Below the pieces are notes generated by a model that saw nothing but the letters and a program-made list of their open reading frames with translations, was not told the origin of the DNA and did not search any database. This document shows, in pieces, positions 20,508 through 30,472 of a stretch of DNA of 64,000 nucleotides. A program made the position numbers and the translations under genes. This DNA comes from Rugamonas rivuli (lineage in GTDB: Bacteria > Pseudomonadota > Gammaproteobacteria > Burkholderiales > Burkholderiaceae_D): contig NZ_WHUF01000003.1 in assembly GCF_009380165.1 (NCBI RefSeq), positions 620,001-684,000 of the forward strand. Direction: 5' to 3'. Numbering within the stretch: position 1 is the first letter of the stretch; each line of letters starts with the position of its first letter.

Positions 20508-20555
20508 ATCAAAACTGTCCAACCGTACTGGCAACAAAAACACTACAGTTTTGAT
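20508..20555. promoter_or_regulatory. Putative MocR operator: 11-bp perfect inverted repeat
   Basis: Between the aminotransferase and the MocR gene lies a perfect inverted repeat, ATCAAAACTGT (20508-20518) and ACAGTTTTGAT (20545-20555), with a 26-bp spacer. It ends 23 bp before the regulator's ATG and lies about 120 bp from the aminotransferase start. The AT-rich stretch at 20400-20470 could hold the aminotransferase promoter. Spaced repeats in such divergent regions are typical targets of MocR/GntR regulators; binding by this protein is an inference. Confidence 0.6.
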
Positions 20556-20578
20556 TTCAGCAGTCATTGGAGTCAAGG

Positions 20579-22054
20579 ATGGAAGCAGCGAATTCTGTGA
20601 TCGATCAAGCGGACTGCGCGCCCGATGCCGGCGGCTGGCCGGTGCTCGCCATAGAGCGCAGCAGAAAAGGCAGCCTGGTCGACCAGATCGTCTCGGCCAT
20701 CAGTGGTATGGTCGGCCGCAGGGAGTTGCGCGTGGGAACGAAAATGCCGTCGGTGCGGCAATTCGCGAAGTGTAATGGCATCAGCACCTTTACAGTTGTC
20801 GAATCCTATGACCGCCTGGTGACATTGGGACTGTTGTCCTCGCGCCGCGGTTCCGGCTATTTCGTGGCCCGCCAGGACGTTCCCGCAACACTGCTGCCGT
20901 CGATGCTGCAGGTGACGCCGACCGCCATCGACGCCCTCACCCCCGACCTGTATTCCGGCACCTCGGACGCGCTGGCCGTGGGCGCCGGCTGGCTGCCGCC
21001 CGAGTGGTACGGCGAGGACACCATCCTCGACGCCGTGCGCCACGCGATGCGCATCCCGGCCAACCGCCTGCGCGGCTACGGCCACCCGCTCGGCTTCCCC
21101 TCGCTGCGCCAGCAGTTGTCGGCCACGCTGAGCGATGAGCTGTTCCCGGTCGAACCGGAACAGGTGCTGCTGACCCACGGCGCCACCCACGCCTTCGACC
21201 TGATCCTGCGCACGCTGACCAAGCCGGGCGACACCGTCTTCGTCGAAGATCCCGGCTACAGCAATCTGCTGTCGCTGATACGCCATCACGGCTGCGTGGC
21301 GGTCGGCATACCGCGTGGCGAGAGCGGCCTCGATTTCGACGCGCTGGCGCGGCAGGCCGCGCTCACCCAGCCTAAGCTCATGTTCGTCAACACGGTGCTG
21401 CAAAACCCGCTGGGCACTTCGCTCAGCGTGGCGCAGGCGCACCGCCTGCTGGGCGTGGCCGAGCAGTTCGACTTCTGGCTGGTGGAGGACGACATCTACC
21501 GCGAACTGGCGCCGCGCGGCGAGGCATCGCTGGCGGCGATGGACGGGCTGCGGCGCGTGATCCGCGTCGGCAGTTTTTCCAAGACCTTGTCGCCGGTGCT
21601 GAGGGTGGGTTCGATCTGCGCCTCGGCCTCGCTGATCCCCGAGCTGCTGCGCGTGAAGATGCTGGCCGGGCTGACCACCTCCGAGATCAACGAGCGCGCC
21701 GTCTACCACGCCATCACGGCGCGGCCCTACAAGCGCATGGTGGAGAAGCTGATCGCGCAGCTGGAGGCCGGCCGCGAACGCGCCATCGACAGCCTGCGCA
21801 GCGCCGGCATGGAGCCGCTGGCCAAGCCACGCGGCGGCATGTTCGTCAGCGCCGGCTGGAGCACCGCGCCCAGCGCCGAATGGAACGGCAAGATCATCGC
21901 CGACCTGGCGCTCAAGTCCGGCATCCTGCTGTCGCCGTGCGATTTCTTCATGCTGCGCGCGCCGGAATCGATCTGGTTCCGCTTCAACGTGGCCTACACC
22001 GACCATCCTCAACTCCTGACCTTCCTGAGACTCACATGCCGACAGCAAAACTGA
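20579..22054 (+). CDS. MocR-type regulator (GntR wHTH fused to aminotransferase-like domain)
   Basis: This 491-residue protein has an N-terminal GntR-type winged helix (about residues 15-95: LVDQIVSAISGMV, KMPSVRQFAK, STFTVVESYDRLVTLGL) joined to a fold-type I PLP aminotransferase-like domain. The PLP Lys is expected in GSFSKTLSPVLRVG, and NPLGTSLS and EDDIYREL are also present. MocR proteins use the PLP domain as effector sensor. Being divergent from the omega-aminotransferase, it probably controls the beta-alanine/pyrimidine genes. ATG 20579 is preferred over the upstream TTG because GGAG lies 6 nt before it. Confidence 0.9.
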   Translation: MEAANSVIDQADCAPDAGGWPVLAIERSRKGSLVDQIVSAISGMVGRRELRVGTKMPSVRQFAKCNGISTFTVVESYDRLVTLGLLSSRRGSGYFVARQDVPATLLPSMLQVTPTAIDALTPDLYSGTSDALAVGAGWLPPEWYGEDTILDAVRHAMRIPANRLRGYGHPLGFPSLRQQLSATLSDELFPVEPEQVLLTHGATHAFDLILRTLTKPGDTVFVEDPGYSNLLSLIRHHGCVAVGIPRGESGLDFDALARQAALTQPKLMFVNTVLQNPLGTSLSVAQAHRLLGVAEQFDFWLVEDDIYRELAPRGEASLAAMDGLRRVIRVGSFSKTLSPVLRVGSICASASLIPELLRVKMLAGLTTSEINERAVYHAITARPYKRMVEKLIAQLEAGRERAIDSLRSAGMEPLAKPRGGMFVSAGWSTAPSAEWNGKIIADLALKSGILLSPCDFFMLRAPESIWFRFNVAYTDHPQLLTFLRLTCRQQN

Positions 22055-22716
22055 ATGCAGAGCCAGCGCCGAAGATCAAACGGCGTGTTCTCAACCGCGA
22101 CAAACTGGAAGCGGACATCGCCGCCGAAGCGGTGCGGGTGTTCGCCGAATGCGGCTATGAAGGCACGTCCATCGCCACCGTGGCGGAGAACGCCGGGCTG
22201 TCGAAGCAGAACCTGATGTACTACTTCCCCACCAAGCAGGCGCTGTATCAGCGCGTGCTGGACGAGGTGCTGGACGAATGGCTGGAACGGATGGAGAACC
22301 TGGCTGCAGAGGACCAGGATCCGCGCGACGTGCTGCGCACCTACATCCAGGCCAAGCTGCGGTTCTCTCGCGAGCAGCCGTGGGCGTCACGCGTGTATGC
22401 GATGGAAGTGATCAGCGGCGCGCAGCTGTACGGCGCGCAGATACAGAGCCGCGTGGTGCCGCTGCTGCGCAAGGATATCGAGGTGTTCGAGAAGTGGATC
22501 AGCGCCGGCAAGGTGGCGCCGATCAATGCGACGCATCTGCTGTTTGCGATCTGGGCGATGACGCAGTCCTATGCGGACTTCTCAGCCCAGATGGCGCTGG
22601 TGTTGAACCGCAAACAGCTGACTAAAAAAGACTTCGACGATGCCGAGCAGGTCATCGTCGATATGGTGCTGTCGGCGATCAGCGTGCGGCAGCCTGCTTG
22701 CGGCGACGCGCCATAA
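22036..22716 (+). CDS. TetR-family regulator, RutR-like
   Basis: This 226-residue regulator has an N-terminal TetR helix-turn-helix (TSIATVAENAGLSKQNLMYYFPTK) and a C-terminal domain resembling the YcdC/RutR type (EQPWASRVYAMEVISGAQ, ATHLLFAIWAMTQSYADF). RutR senses uracil and controls pyrimidine genes, which fits the context; a ligand is not proven here. The start overlaps the MocR gene by 19 nt, so the two regulators are cotranscribed. Its 3' end overlaps the convergent PEP-CTERM gene by 38 nt. Confidence 0.88.
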   Translation: MPTAKLNAEPAPKIKRRVLNRDKLEADIAAEAVRVFAECGYEGTSIATVAENAGLSKQNLMYYFPTKQALYQRVLDEVLDEWLERMENLAAEDQDPRDVLRTYIQAKLRFSREQPWASRVYAMEVISGAQLYGAQIQSRVVPLLRKDIEVFEKWISAGKVAPINATHLLFAIWAMTQSYADFSAQMALVLNRKQLTKKDFDDAEQVIVDMVLSAISVRQPACGDAP

Positions 22717-23614
22717 AGCCCACCAGGCCCAGGCCGGCCAGCATCATGGCGTAGGTTTCCGGTTCCGGCACCGGAGTCGAGAAGCCCTTCACATCGACCG
22801 CCTTGAAGAAGTGGTCGGCATTGATCTGCACCGACGAGCTCCACGAATTGACGATCACGTTGCCGTCGATGACGCCGCTGCCGCCGTTGACGCTGGCCAG
22901 AGGCGCCAGGATGTTGCCGGTGACGCCGGTGTGAATGCCCAGATCGGTCGCCTGGTAGAAGTTGAACAGCACGTTGTAATTCTCAAAGCCCTGGTAGCCG
23001 CCGTTGAAGCTGCCCTTGTCGCCGCTGATGTTCATGATCAGGGTCGAGCCGGCGGTCAGGTTGCTGAAGTTGAAGTAGGTGACTTTCGACAGCGTCTTGG
23101 CGTCGAGGTCGAACACTTCCACGCCGGTCGTGCTCTTGGTGCCGGCGATGTTCAGGCCGCCCCACTGTTCGGTCGCGGTGCCGGTGGTGCTCAGCTTGGA
23201 CAGCGAGGACGAGGTGGCGGTCAGCTTGCCGGCCAGGGAGCTCATGTTGACAGGCGCGGTGCCGGTCTGGATCTTCGAGTACACGTCGACCTGCTTGGTC
23301 ACGTTGGACGTGCGGCCGACGAAGGTGTCGCCGTTCTTGATCGAGCCGCTGGTGAATTTCAGGTCGCGGCCGACGATCAGCGAATAGTGGCCGAAGGCGT
23401 CGACGTTGTTGGCGTTGACGGAATAGCTGCTCAGTTGCACGTCGCGGCCGGCCATGATGGCGCCTTCGACGTCGGCGCTAGGCGCCTTGAAGTCGGTGAA
23501 GGAAAACACATTGGCGCCGTGCAGACCCAGATCCAGCACGGCAGCCTGCGCGCTACCCAAGGAAGCAATTGCAAAAACGACAGCGGAAACAGCGGTTTTG
23601 ACTACAGCGACCAT
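22679..23614 (-). CDS. Choice-of-anchor A family protein with PEP-CTERM sorting signal
   Basis: This 311-residue exported protein has an N-terminal signal (VAVVKTAVSAVVFAIASLGSAQA). The extracellular domain is rich in Gly/Asn/Thr beta-strand segments of the choice-of-anchor A type. The C-terminus is a classical PEP-CTERM tail: VPEPETYAMMLAGLGLVGF followed by ARRRK. Such proteins are processed by exosortase and are often linked to exopolysaccharide or biofilm. AAGGA lies about 8 nt before the ATG. It has no evident link to nucleobase metabolism. Confidence 0.88.
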   Translation of the reverse strand: MVAVVKTAVSAVVFAIASLGSAQAAVLDLGLHGANVFSFTDFKAPSADVEGAIMAGRDVQLSSYSVNANNVDAFGHYSLIVGRDLKFTSGSIKNGDTFVGRTSNVTKQVDVYSKIQTGTAPVNMSSLAGKLTATSSSLSKLSTTGTATEQWGGLNIAGTKSTTGVEVFDLDAKTLSKVTYFNFSNLTAGSTLIMNISGDKGSFNGGYQGFENYNVLFNFYQATDLGIHTGVTGNILAPLASVNGGSGVIDGNVIVNSWSSSVQINADHFFKAVDVKGFSTPVPEPETYAMMLAGLGLVGFMARRRKQAAAR

Positions 23615-23798
23615 GAATAATTCCTTGATAGCAATTTAAATTACTTCAAGGATATCATGTTTTGTTGCCCGGTGAAACCATTTTAAGTTTTTTTTGCGGC
23701 GGTGCAGCATCATTCTGAAGCGTCAAACATACTAAAAAAACCACGCCGCAATGAAAGTCCGCTAAGCTGGCAAATCGTCCATCCACGCCAGAACCAGC

Positions 23799-24371
23799 AT
23801 GCCCAGCTTCGAACCATTCCAGTTGCAAACCGCCCGCATGACCCTGCGCTTCGTCGACAGCGGCGATGCCGACGCGCTGTTCCGCCTGTTTTCCGATCCC
23901 GTCGCGCTGCGCTACTGGAGCAGCGCCCCGTGGCTGCACGCCGCCCAGGCCGCCGACAATATCGAGCAAACCCTCAAGGGCTACCAGGACGGCAGCGCGC
24001 TGCGGCTGGCGATGGTGCTGCCGGACGGCGAGCTGATAGGCACCGTCACGCTGTACGCCTTCGACCGCCGCAACCACCGCTGCGAGATCGGCTACATGCT
24101 GGCGCAGCCGCACTGGGGCAAACGCTACATGCAGGAAGCGCTGGCGGCGCTGATCGCCCACGGCTTCGGCCCGCTGGAACTGCACCGCATCGAAGCCGAT
24201 ATCCATCCCGACAACATTGCTTCCGGCCGCATCCTGGAAGGTCTGCATTTCCAGCGCGAAGGCTTGCTGCGCGAGCGCTGGTTTGTCGGCGGCGAGATCT
24301 CGGACAGCCTGATCTACGGCCTGCTGCGCAGCGACTGGATCGCGGCAACAGGCATTACACCGGAGCACTGA
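23799..24371 (+). CDS. GNAT-family N-acetyltransferase (RimJ/RimL-like)
   Basis: This 190-residue acetyltransferase has the layout of the RimJ/RimL group: MTLRFVDSGDADALFRLF at the start, EIGYMLAQPHWGKRYMQEAL as the acetyl-CoA region, and HRIEADIHPDNIASGRILE. It transfers acetyl from acetyl-CoA to a protein N-terminus or small amine; the substrate is unknown. The 184-nt gap to the divergent PEP-CTERM gene contains an A/T-rich promoter-like stretch. Confidence 0.88.
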   Translation: MPSFEPFQLQTARMTLRFVDSGDADALFRLFSDPVALRYWSSAPWLHAAQAADNIEQTLKGYQDGSALRLAMVLPDGELIGTVTLYAFDRRNHRCEIGYMLAQPHWGKRYMQEALAALIAHGFGPLELHRIEADIHPDNIASGRILEGLHFQREGLLRERWFVGGEISDSLIYGLLRSDWIAATGITPEH

Positions 24372-24500
24372 TTTGAGCGCCGCTTATCCGTCGGAACAAC
24401 CGGCCATCCCGTCCAAACCGCAGTTGATCGGAATCCAGTACGGCGTATGGGAAGGCTTTGATACAGTGATTCCATCGCAACGATTTTGATGGAGACGCAA

Positions 24501-24767
24501 ATGAGCAAACTGAACAGCCAGGCCGTGATGGATCTGATGGAAGAAATCTTCCGCGCCTTCGCCCAGACGGTGCGCTACGGCGTGCGGCTGGTGCAGCGCA
24601 TGTCGCCGCCCGCCCTGCTGGGCGCCGCGCTGATCCTGGCCTTCATCCTCACCATCCTGCCGCTGGCGATGGTGCTGTTCGCCTTCTTCCTGGTGCTGAA
24701 GATCGCCGTCGGCGCCTGCGTGGTCGGCGGCCGCCGCCAGCGTCGCCGCCAGGAGCACCAGCAATGA
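24501..24767 (+). CDS. Small membrane protein preceding a LytS-type kinase
   Basis: This 88-residue protein has one long hydrophobic stretch (LLGAALILAFILTILPLAMVLFAFFLVL), probably one or two membrane passes, and a very basic C-terminus (GGRRQRRRQEHQQ). The start at 24501 has GGAG 6 nt upstream; in-frame ATG 24489 and TTG 24486 are less well placed. Its stop overlaps the histidine kinase start (ATGA), so it is translationally coupled to the kinase and may be an accessory membrane subunit of that sensor. I do not recognise the family. Confidence 0.75.
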   Translation: MSKLNSQAVMDLMEEIFRAFAQTVRYGVRLVQRMSPPALLGAALILAFILTILPLAMVLFAFFLVLKIAVGACVVGGRRQRRRQEHQQ

Positions 24768-25693
24768 AAAAGCGCGGGCTGGCCAAGGCCGGCTACGACA
24801 ACGCCAAAAGCCTGCTCGACATCATCCGCGAGATAGGCGAAACCGCCACCAGCATGTGGTGGCGGTTCTTCGACTGGCTGGCCCAGGTCGAATGGCGCAA
24901 GCTGATGATGGTGTGGCTGCTGTTGCTGCTGTTCGGCCTGACGCCGTTCGGCCTGCCCAAGCAGACCGTCGCCTTCATCTTGCTGTCCTTGAGTTTGAAG
25001 GTGCTGGCCGGCGGCAAGCGCAAGGCCGAGCTGGAAGCGCACCACGCCACCAGCCACGCCGACGAGGAAGGCATGGAGCGGCGCGTGATCGAGGCGCGCA
25101 TGGCGGCCTTGCAGGCGCAGGTCGAACCGCACTTCCTGTTCAACACACTGGCGCTGATCGGCCAGTTGATCGAGACCGATCCGCCGCAAGCCGCGCGCAT
25201 CCACCAGAATCTGATCGACTACCTGCGCGCCACGCTGCCGCAGATGCGGGCCAAGGGCAGCGGCACGCTGGGCCGGCAGATCGACATGTCGCGCGCCTAC
25301 CTGGCCATCATGCAGGCGCGCATGGGCTCGCGGCTGGCGGTGTCGGTCGACGTGCAGCCGGAAATGCTGAGCGCCACCTTCCCCGTGATGATGCTGCAGA
25401 TCCTGATCGAGAACGCCATCAAGCACGGCCTGGAGCCGAAGATAGAAGGCGGCCGCATCGACATCCGCGCCAGCGTCGACGGCGCCATGCTGCAAGTGGA
25501 CGTGCTGGACGACGGCATCGGTTTCAATCTTCACGCAGGCGACGGCATCGGCCTGGCCAATGTGCGGGAACGCCTGCGCATCCTGTACGGCAACCGCGCG
25601 CAGCTGGTGATCGAAGCGCCGCTGACCGGCGGCACCCGCGCCAGCATCCGCATCCCGTATGCACCGGATATTTTTGCGGGGAGTTCGAAATGA
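24764..25693 (+). CDS. LytS/AlgZ-type sensor histidine kinase
   Basis: This 309-residue kinase has two N-terminal hydrophobic segments (about residues 45-85), then a His_kinase domain with the phospho-acceptor motif EPHFLFNTLALIGQL. A HATPase_c domain follows, with N box ENAIKHGLEP and G box DDGIGFN and GIGLANVRERL. It phosphorylates the LytTR response regulator encoded next, with which it overlaps by ATGA. The signal is unknown; no periplasmic sensor domain is visible. Confidence 0.93.
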   Translation: MKKRGLAKAGYDNAKSLLDIIREIGETATSMWWRFFDWLAQVEWRKLMMVWLLLLLFGLTPFGLPKQTVAFILLSLSLKVLAGGKRKAELEAHHATSHADEEGMERRVIEARMAALQAQVEPHFLFNTLALIGQLIETDPPQAARIHQNLIDYLRATLPQMRAKGSGTLGRQIDMSRAYLAIMQARMGSRLAVSVDVQPEMLSATFPVMMLQILIENAIKHGLEPKIEGGRIDIRASVDGAMLQVDVLDDGIGFNLHAGDGIGLANVRERLRILYGNRAQLVIEAPLTGGTRASIRIPYAPDIFAGSSK

Positions 25694-26475
25694 ATATCGT
25701 CACACCAAACGGACAACGCCGCGCCACCGCCCTGATCGCGGACGACGAGGAACCGATGCGCCGCCAACTGCGCGCACGGCTGCTGGAAGCCTGGCCGGGA
25801 CTGGAGATCGTCGCCGAGGCGGCCAACGGCATCGAGGCCGTAGCGCTGGCCGGCCAGTACCAGCCGGACATCGTGTTCCTCGACATCCGCATGCCCGGCC
25901 TGTCCGGCATCGAAGCGGCGCGCATGCTGTTCAACCGCTGCCACCTGGTGTTCGTGACGGCCTACGACCAGTATGCAATCGAAGCCTTCGAACAAGGCGC
26001 GCTGGATTACCTGCTCAAGCCTGCCGGCGGTGAGCGCCTGAAGACCACCTGCGCGCGGCTGCAAACGCTGATCGGCCAGCAGCCGTCCAACATCGAACGA
26101 CAGCTGAGCCAACTGCTGTCAAGCCAGAGCAAACCGTCCGCCAAGCCTGACTATCTGCGCTGGATACAGGCCGTGGTCGGCAACAACCTGCGCATGATCA
26201 GCACGCGCGAAGTGCTGTTCTTCCGCGCCGATGAAAAGTACACACGCGTACAGACCGCGCAGGCGGAAGTGTTGATACGCAAAACGCTGAAGGAGCTGGC
26301 CGACGAACTGGACCCGGACGAATTCTGGCGCATCCACCGCTCGACGCTGGTGCGGGTCGATGCCATCGAAGAAGTCACGCGCGACTTGCGCGGACGGCAG
26401 ATGGTCAAGATCCGCAACTTCGACGAGCAACTGGAAGTCAGCCGAGGCAATACCCACTTGTTCCAGCAAATGTAA
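25690..26475 (+). CDS. LytTR-family response regulator
   Basis: This 261-residue regulator has an N-terminal receiver domain with acidic pair DDEE, phospho-acceptor Asp in PDIVFLDIRMPGLSG, Thr in VTAYD and Lys in LLKPAGG. A C-terminal LytTR DNA-binding domain follows (about 160-261: ISTREVLFFRADEKYTRV, FWRIHRSTLVRVDAI). It is the partner of the overlapping sensor kinase. The next 119 nt hold an 8-bp inverted repeat (26512-26519 with 26539-26546) that could act as a terminator-like stem, but it lacks a T tract. Confidence 0.94.
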   Translation: MNIVTPNGQRRATALIADDEEPMRRQLRARLLEAWPGLEIVAEAANGIEAVALAGQYQPDIVFLDIRMPGLSGIEAARMLFNRCHLVFVTAYDQYAIEAFEQGALDYLLKPAGGERLKTTCARLQTLIGQQPSNIERQLSQLLSSQSKPSAKPDYLRWIQAVVGNNLRMISTREVLFFRADEKYTRVQTAQAEVLIRKTLKELADELDPDEFWRIHRSTLVRVDAIEEVTRDLRGRQMVKIRNFDEQLEVSRGNTHLFQQM

Positions 26476-26594
26476 TCCCCGTCTGATCGTTATCAATATA
26501 TACTCCCTTTTCCCATCCGCCCGCACCAGTTCGGCGAACGGATGGGGTCAGAAATCGATCGAATCTGTTCCATTACACGACAGGGGAGAAAACG

Positions 26595-27020
26595 ATGTCC
26601 AGCATACCCAAACAAACCCGTTGCAACGTCATACCATGCATGCGCTATCGCGACGCACCGGCCGCCATCGACTGGCTGTGCACCACGTTCGGCTTTGAAG
26701 CGACGCTGGTGGTGCCCAACGAAGACGGCAGCATCGCCCACGCGCAGCTCAGCTTCGGCAACAGCATGATCATGCTCGGATCGGTGTTCGACACCGAGTT
26801 CGGACGCCTGATGAAGCAGCCCTCCGAGATCGGCCAGTTCAACACGCAGAGTTCCTACCTGGTGGTCAACGACGCCGACAAGGTGTACGCCCGCGTGAAA
26901 GAGGCTCGCGGCGAGATCCTGCTCGACATCAAAGACGAGGATTACGGTGGACGGGGCTTCACCTGCCGCGACCCCGAGGGGCACATCTGGAGCATCGGCA
27001 CTTACGATCCTGCGGATTGA
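26595..27020 (+). CDS. VOC-family (glyoxalase/bleomycin-resistance-like) protein
   Basis: This 141-residue single-domain protein of the vicinal oxygen chelate superfamily is close to the PhnB-like/extradiol subgroup, with CMRYRDAPAAIDWLCTTFG and FTCRDPEGHIWSIGTY. The C-terminal Glu/His region is compatible with a metal site, but the substrate cannot be assigned. A second VOC gene starts 11 nt downstream and is probably cotranscribed. Confidence 0.85.
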   Translation: MSSIPKQTRCNVIPCMRYRDAPAAIDWLCTTFGFEATLVVPNEDGSIAHAQLSFGNSMIMLGSVFDTEFGRLMKQPSEIGQFNTQSSYLVVNDADKVYARVKEARGEILLDIKDEDYGGRGFTCRDPEGHIWSIGTYDPAD

Positions 27021-27030
27021 GGGGGCGACC

Positions 27031-27417
27031 ATGGGACGTCCGGTACATTTTGAAATCCAGGCCAGCCAGCCGCAGGTGCTGATCGATTTTTACAGCGCGC
27101 TGTTCGGCTGGAGTTTCAACAAGTGGGAAGGCGGCGAATACTGGCTGATCGACACGGGTAATGCGGAGCAGCGCGGCATCAACGGCGGCCTGCTGCCGCG
27201 CCAGGGTCCGGTGCCCGCAGCGATGCAGAGCGTGAACGCCTTTGTCTGCACGGTAGACGTCGAAAATCTCGACGATACGCTGAAGCAGGTGGCATCCTTG
27301 AAGGCGGACGTAGTGGTACCGAAAATGCCCATCCCCGGCATCGGCTGGCTAGCCTACGCCAAAGACCTGGACGGCAACCTGTTCGGTATGATGCAAGCTG
27401 ACGACAAGGCAGCCTAG
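27031..27417 (+). CDS. VOC-family protein, second of a tandem pair
   Basis: This 128-residue VOC protein has a start (MGRPVHFEIQ), a central LIDFYSALFGWSF, and a late DLDGNLFGMMQ typical of the glyoxalase-like fold. The ATG at 27031 follows GAGGGGG; a frame opening at 26947 lies inside the previous gene and is not used. It shares little with the first VOC protein beyond the fold. It ends 4 nt from the convergent deaminase gene. Substrate unknown. Confidence 0.85.
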   Translation: MGRPVHFEIQASQPQVLIDFYSALFGWSFNKWEGGEYWLIDTGNAEQRGINGGLLPRQGPVPAAMQSVNAFVCTVDVENLDDTLKQVASLKADVVVPKMPIPGIGWLAYAKDLDGNLFGMMQADDKAA

Positions 27418-27421
27418 CAGC

Positions 27422-29052
<1,631 letters not shown>

Positions 29053-29067
29053 TGCCTGCTCTCGAAA

Positions 29068-30390
29068 TTAAGGACGGATCGTGCGGTAGATGACCGGGTT
29101 CGCGGCCGGTGCGGCGGCGGCGATCTGGTACGCCGCCTGGATTTCGCGGATCGCCTGATCCGCTGCTTCCTGCGTGCGCGCGTGGACCATCGCCAGCGGC
29201 TGGCCGGCTTCGATCTTGTCGCCCAGGCCAACCAGATCGGTCAAGCCCACAGCGAAGTCGATCGGATCCGCAGCGCGGCGACGGCCGCCGCCCAGCGACA
29301 CCACGGCCAGGCCAATCTCGCGGCAGTTGGCAGCGGCAGCGTAGCCGGAAACCAGCGCAGGCGCCGGCACGATGATAGGCGAACGTTCCAGGTACTTGTC
29401 CGGATTTTCCATCAGGTCGGCCGGGCCGCCCAGTGCGACCACCATGCGCGAGAAACGCTCGGCGGCTTCGCCGCTGTCCAACGACGCTTGCAGCTTGGCG
29501 CGTGCTTCTTCTTCGGTCGCGGCCAGTTTGCCCAGCACCAGCATCTCGGCGCACAGCGCCATCGTCACTTCGTGCAGACGCGCAGGACGCGATTTGCCGC
29601 TCAGGTAGTCCATCGCACCGCGTACTTCCAGCGCGTTACCGGCGTACGGCGCCAGCGATTCGTTCATGTCGGTCAGGATGGCCGAGGTCATCATGCCGGC
29701 ACCGTTGCCGACTTTGACGATACTGTCCGCCAGCTCCACCGATTTTTCGTAGGTCGGCATGAAGGCGCCGCTGCCCGTTTTAACGTCCATCACCAGCGCG
29801 TCCAGGCCGGCCGACAGCTTCTTCGACAGGATGGAGCCGGTAATCATGGCGACCGATTCCACGGTCGCGGTCACGTCGCGCACGCCGTAGAAGATCTTGT
29901 CCGACGGCGCCAGCGAAGAGGTCTGGCCGATGATGGCGACGCCGACTTCCTTCACCACTTTGCGGAACAGTTCATTGGTCGGCACGGTGGTGTAGCCGGG
30001 GATGGAATCGAACTTGTCCAGCGTGCCGCCGGTGTGGCCCAGGCCACGGCCGGAGATCATCGGCACGAAGCCGCCGCAGGCTGCAACCATAGGGCCGAGC
30101 AGCAGCGATACCACGTCGCCGACGCCGCCGGTGGAGTGCTTGTCGACCACCGGGCCTGGCAGGTCCAGCGAGCGCCAGTCCAGCACTTCGCCGGAGTCGC
30201 GCATCGCCAGCGTGAAGGCCACGCGTTCGTCCATGGTCATGTCGTTGAAGTAGACCGCCATCGCCAGCGCGGCGATCTGGCCTTCGGTGACGCGGTTCGA
30301 GGTGATGCCGCCGACGAAGAACTGGATCTCTTCAGCGGTCAGGACGCCGCCATCGCGCTTCTTGCGAATGATCTCTTGAGGTAAAAACAT
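29068..30390 (-). CDS. deoA: Thymidine phosphorylase
   Basis: This 440-residue enzyme phosphorolyses thymidine and deoxyuridine to the base and deoxyribose-1-phosphate. Recognisable motifs are [13 protein letters not shown] at the start, KHSTGGVGD for phosphate binding, and [17 protein letters not shown], the family signature. The start at 30390 matches the conserved N-terminus and has GGAG 6 nt upstream; the ATG four codons earlier is poorer. A GC hairpin lies between this gene and the upstream aldehyde dehydrogenase. Confidence 0.96.
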   Translation of the reverse strand: MFLPQEIIRKKRDGGVLTAEEIQFFVGGITSNRVTEGQIAALAMAVYFNDMTMDERVAFTLAMRDSGEVLDWRSLDLPGPVVDKHSTGGVGDVVSLLLGPMVAACGGFVPMISGRGLGHTGGTLDKFDSIPGYTTVPTNELFRKVVKEVGVAIIGQTSSLAPSDKIFYGVRDVTATVESVAMITGSILSKKLSAGLDALVMDVKTGSGAFMPTYEKSVELADSIVKVGNGAGMMTSAILTDMNESLAPYAGNALEVRGAMDYLSGKSRPARLHEVTMALCAEMLVLGKLAATEEEARAKLQASLDSGEAAERFSRMVVALGGPADLMENPDKYLERSPIIVPAPALVSGYAAAANCREIGLAVVSLGGGRRRAADPIDFAVGLTDLVGLGDKIEAGQPLAMVHARTQEAADQAIREIQAAYQIAAAAPAANPVIYRTIRP

Positions 30391-30431
30391 GGAATTCTCC
30401 ACTTGAATGTGTAGGGTATTGAAAGCACAAA

Positions 30432-30451
30432 GGCGGGTCCGCAGACCCGCC
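30432..30451 (-). terminator. Intra-operon hairpin (attenuator/terminator-like) between ALDH and deoA
   Basis: A perfect 8-bp GC stem (GGCGGGTC / GACCCGCC) with loop CGCA is followed on the minus strand by a T-rich TTTGTGCTTT. This is the form of a leaky intrinsic terminator inside the deo operon and could lower deoA/cdd expression relative to the genes upstream, or protect the 3' end of the upstream message. Confidence 0.6.
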
Positions 30452-30472
30452 CTGCCGTACCGAAGCTCTTAC

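Noticed and set aside
24373..24489. 38-codon TTG-initiated frame between the GNAT and small membrane protein genes
   Set aside because: No Shine-Dalgarno and no recognisable sequence; could be chance or a remnant, not supportable as a gene.
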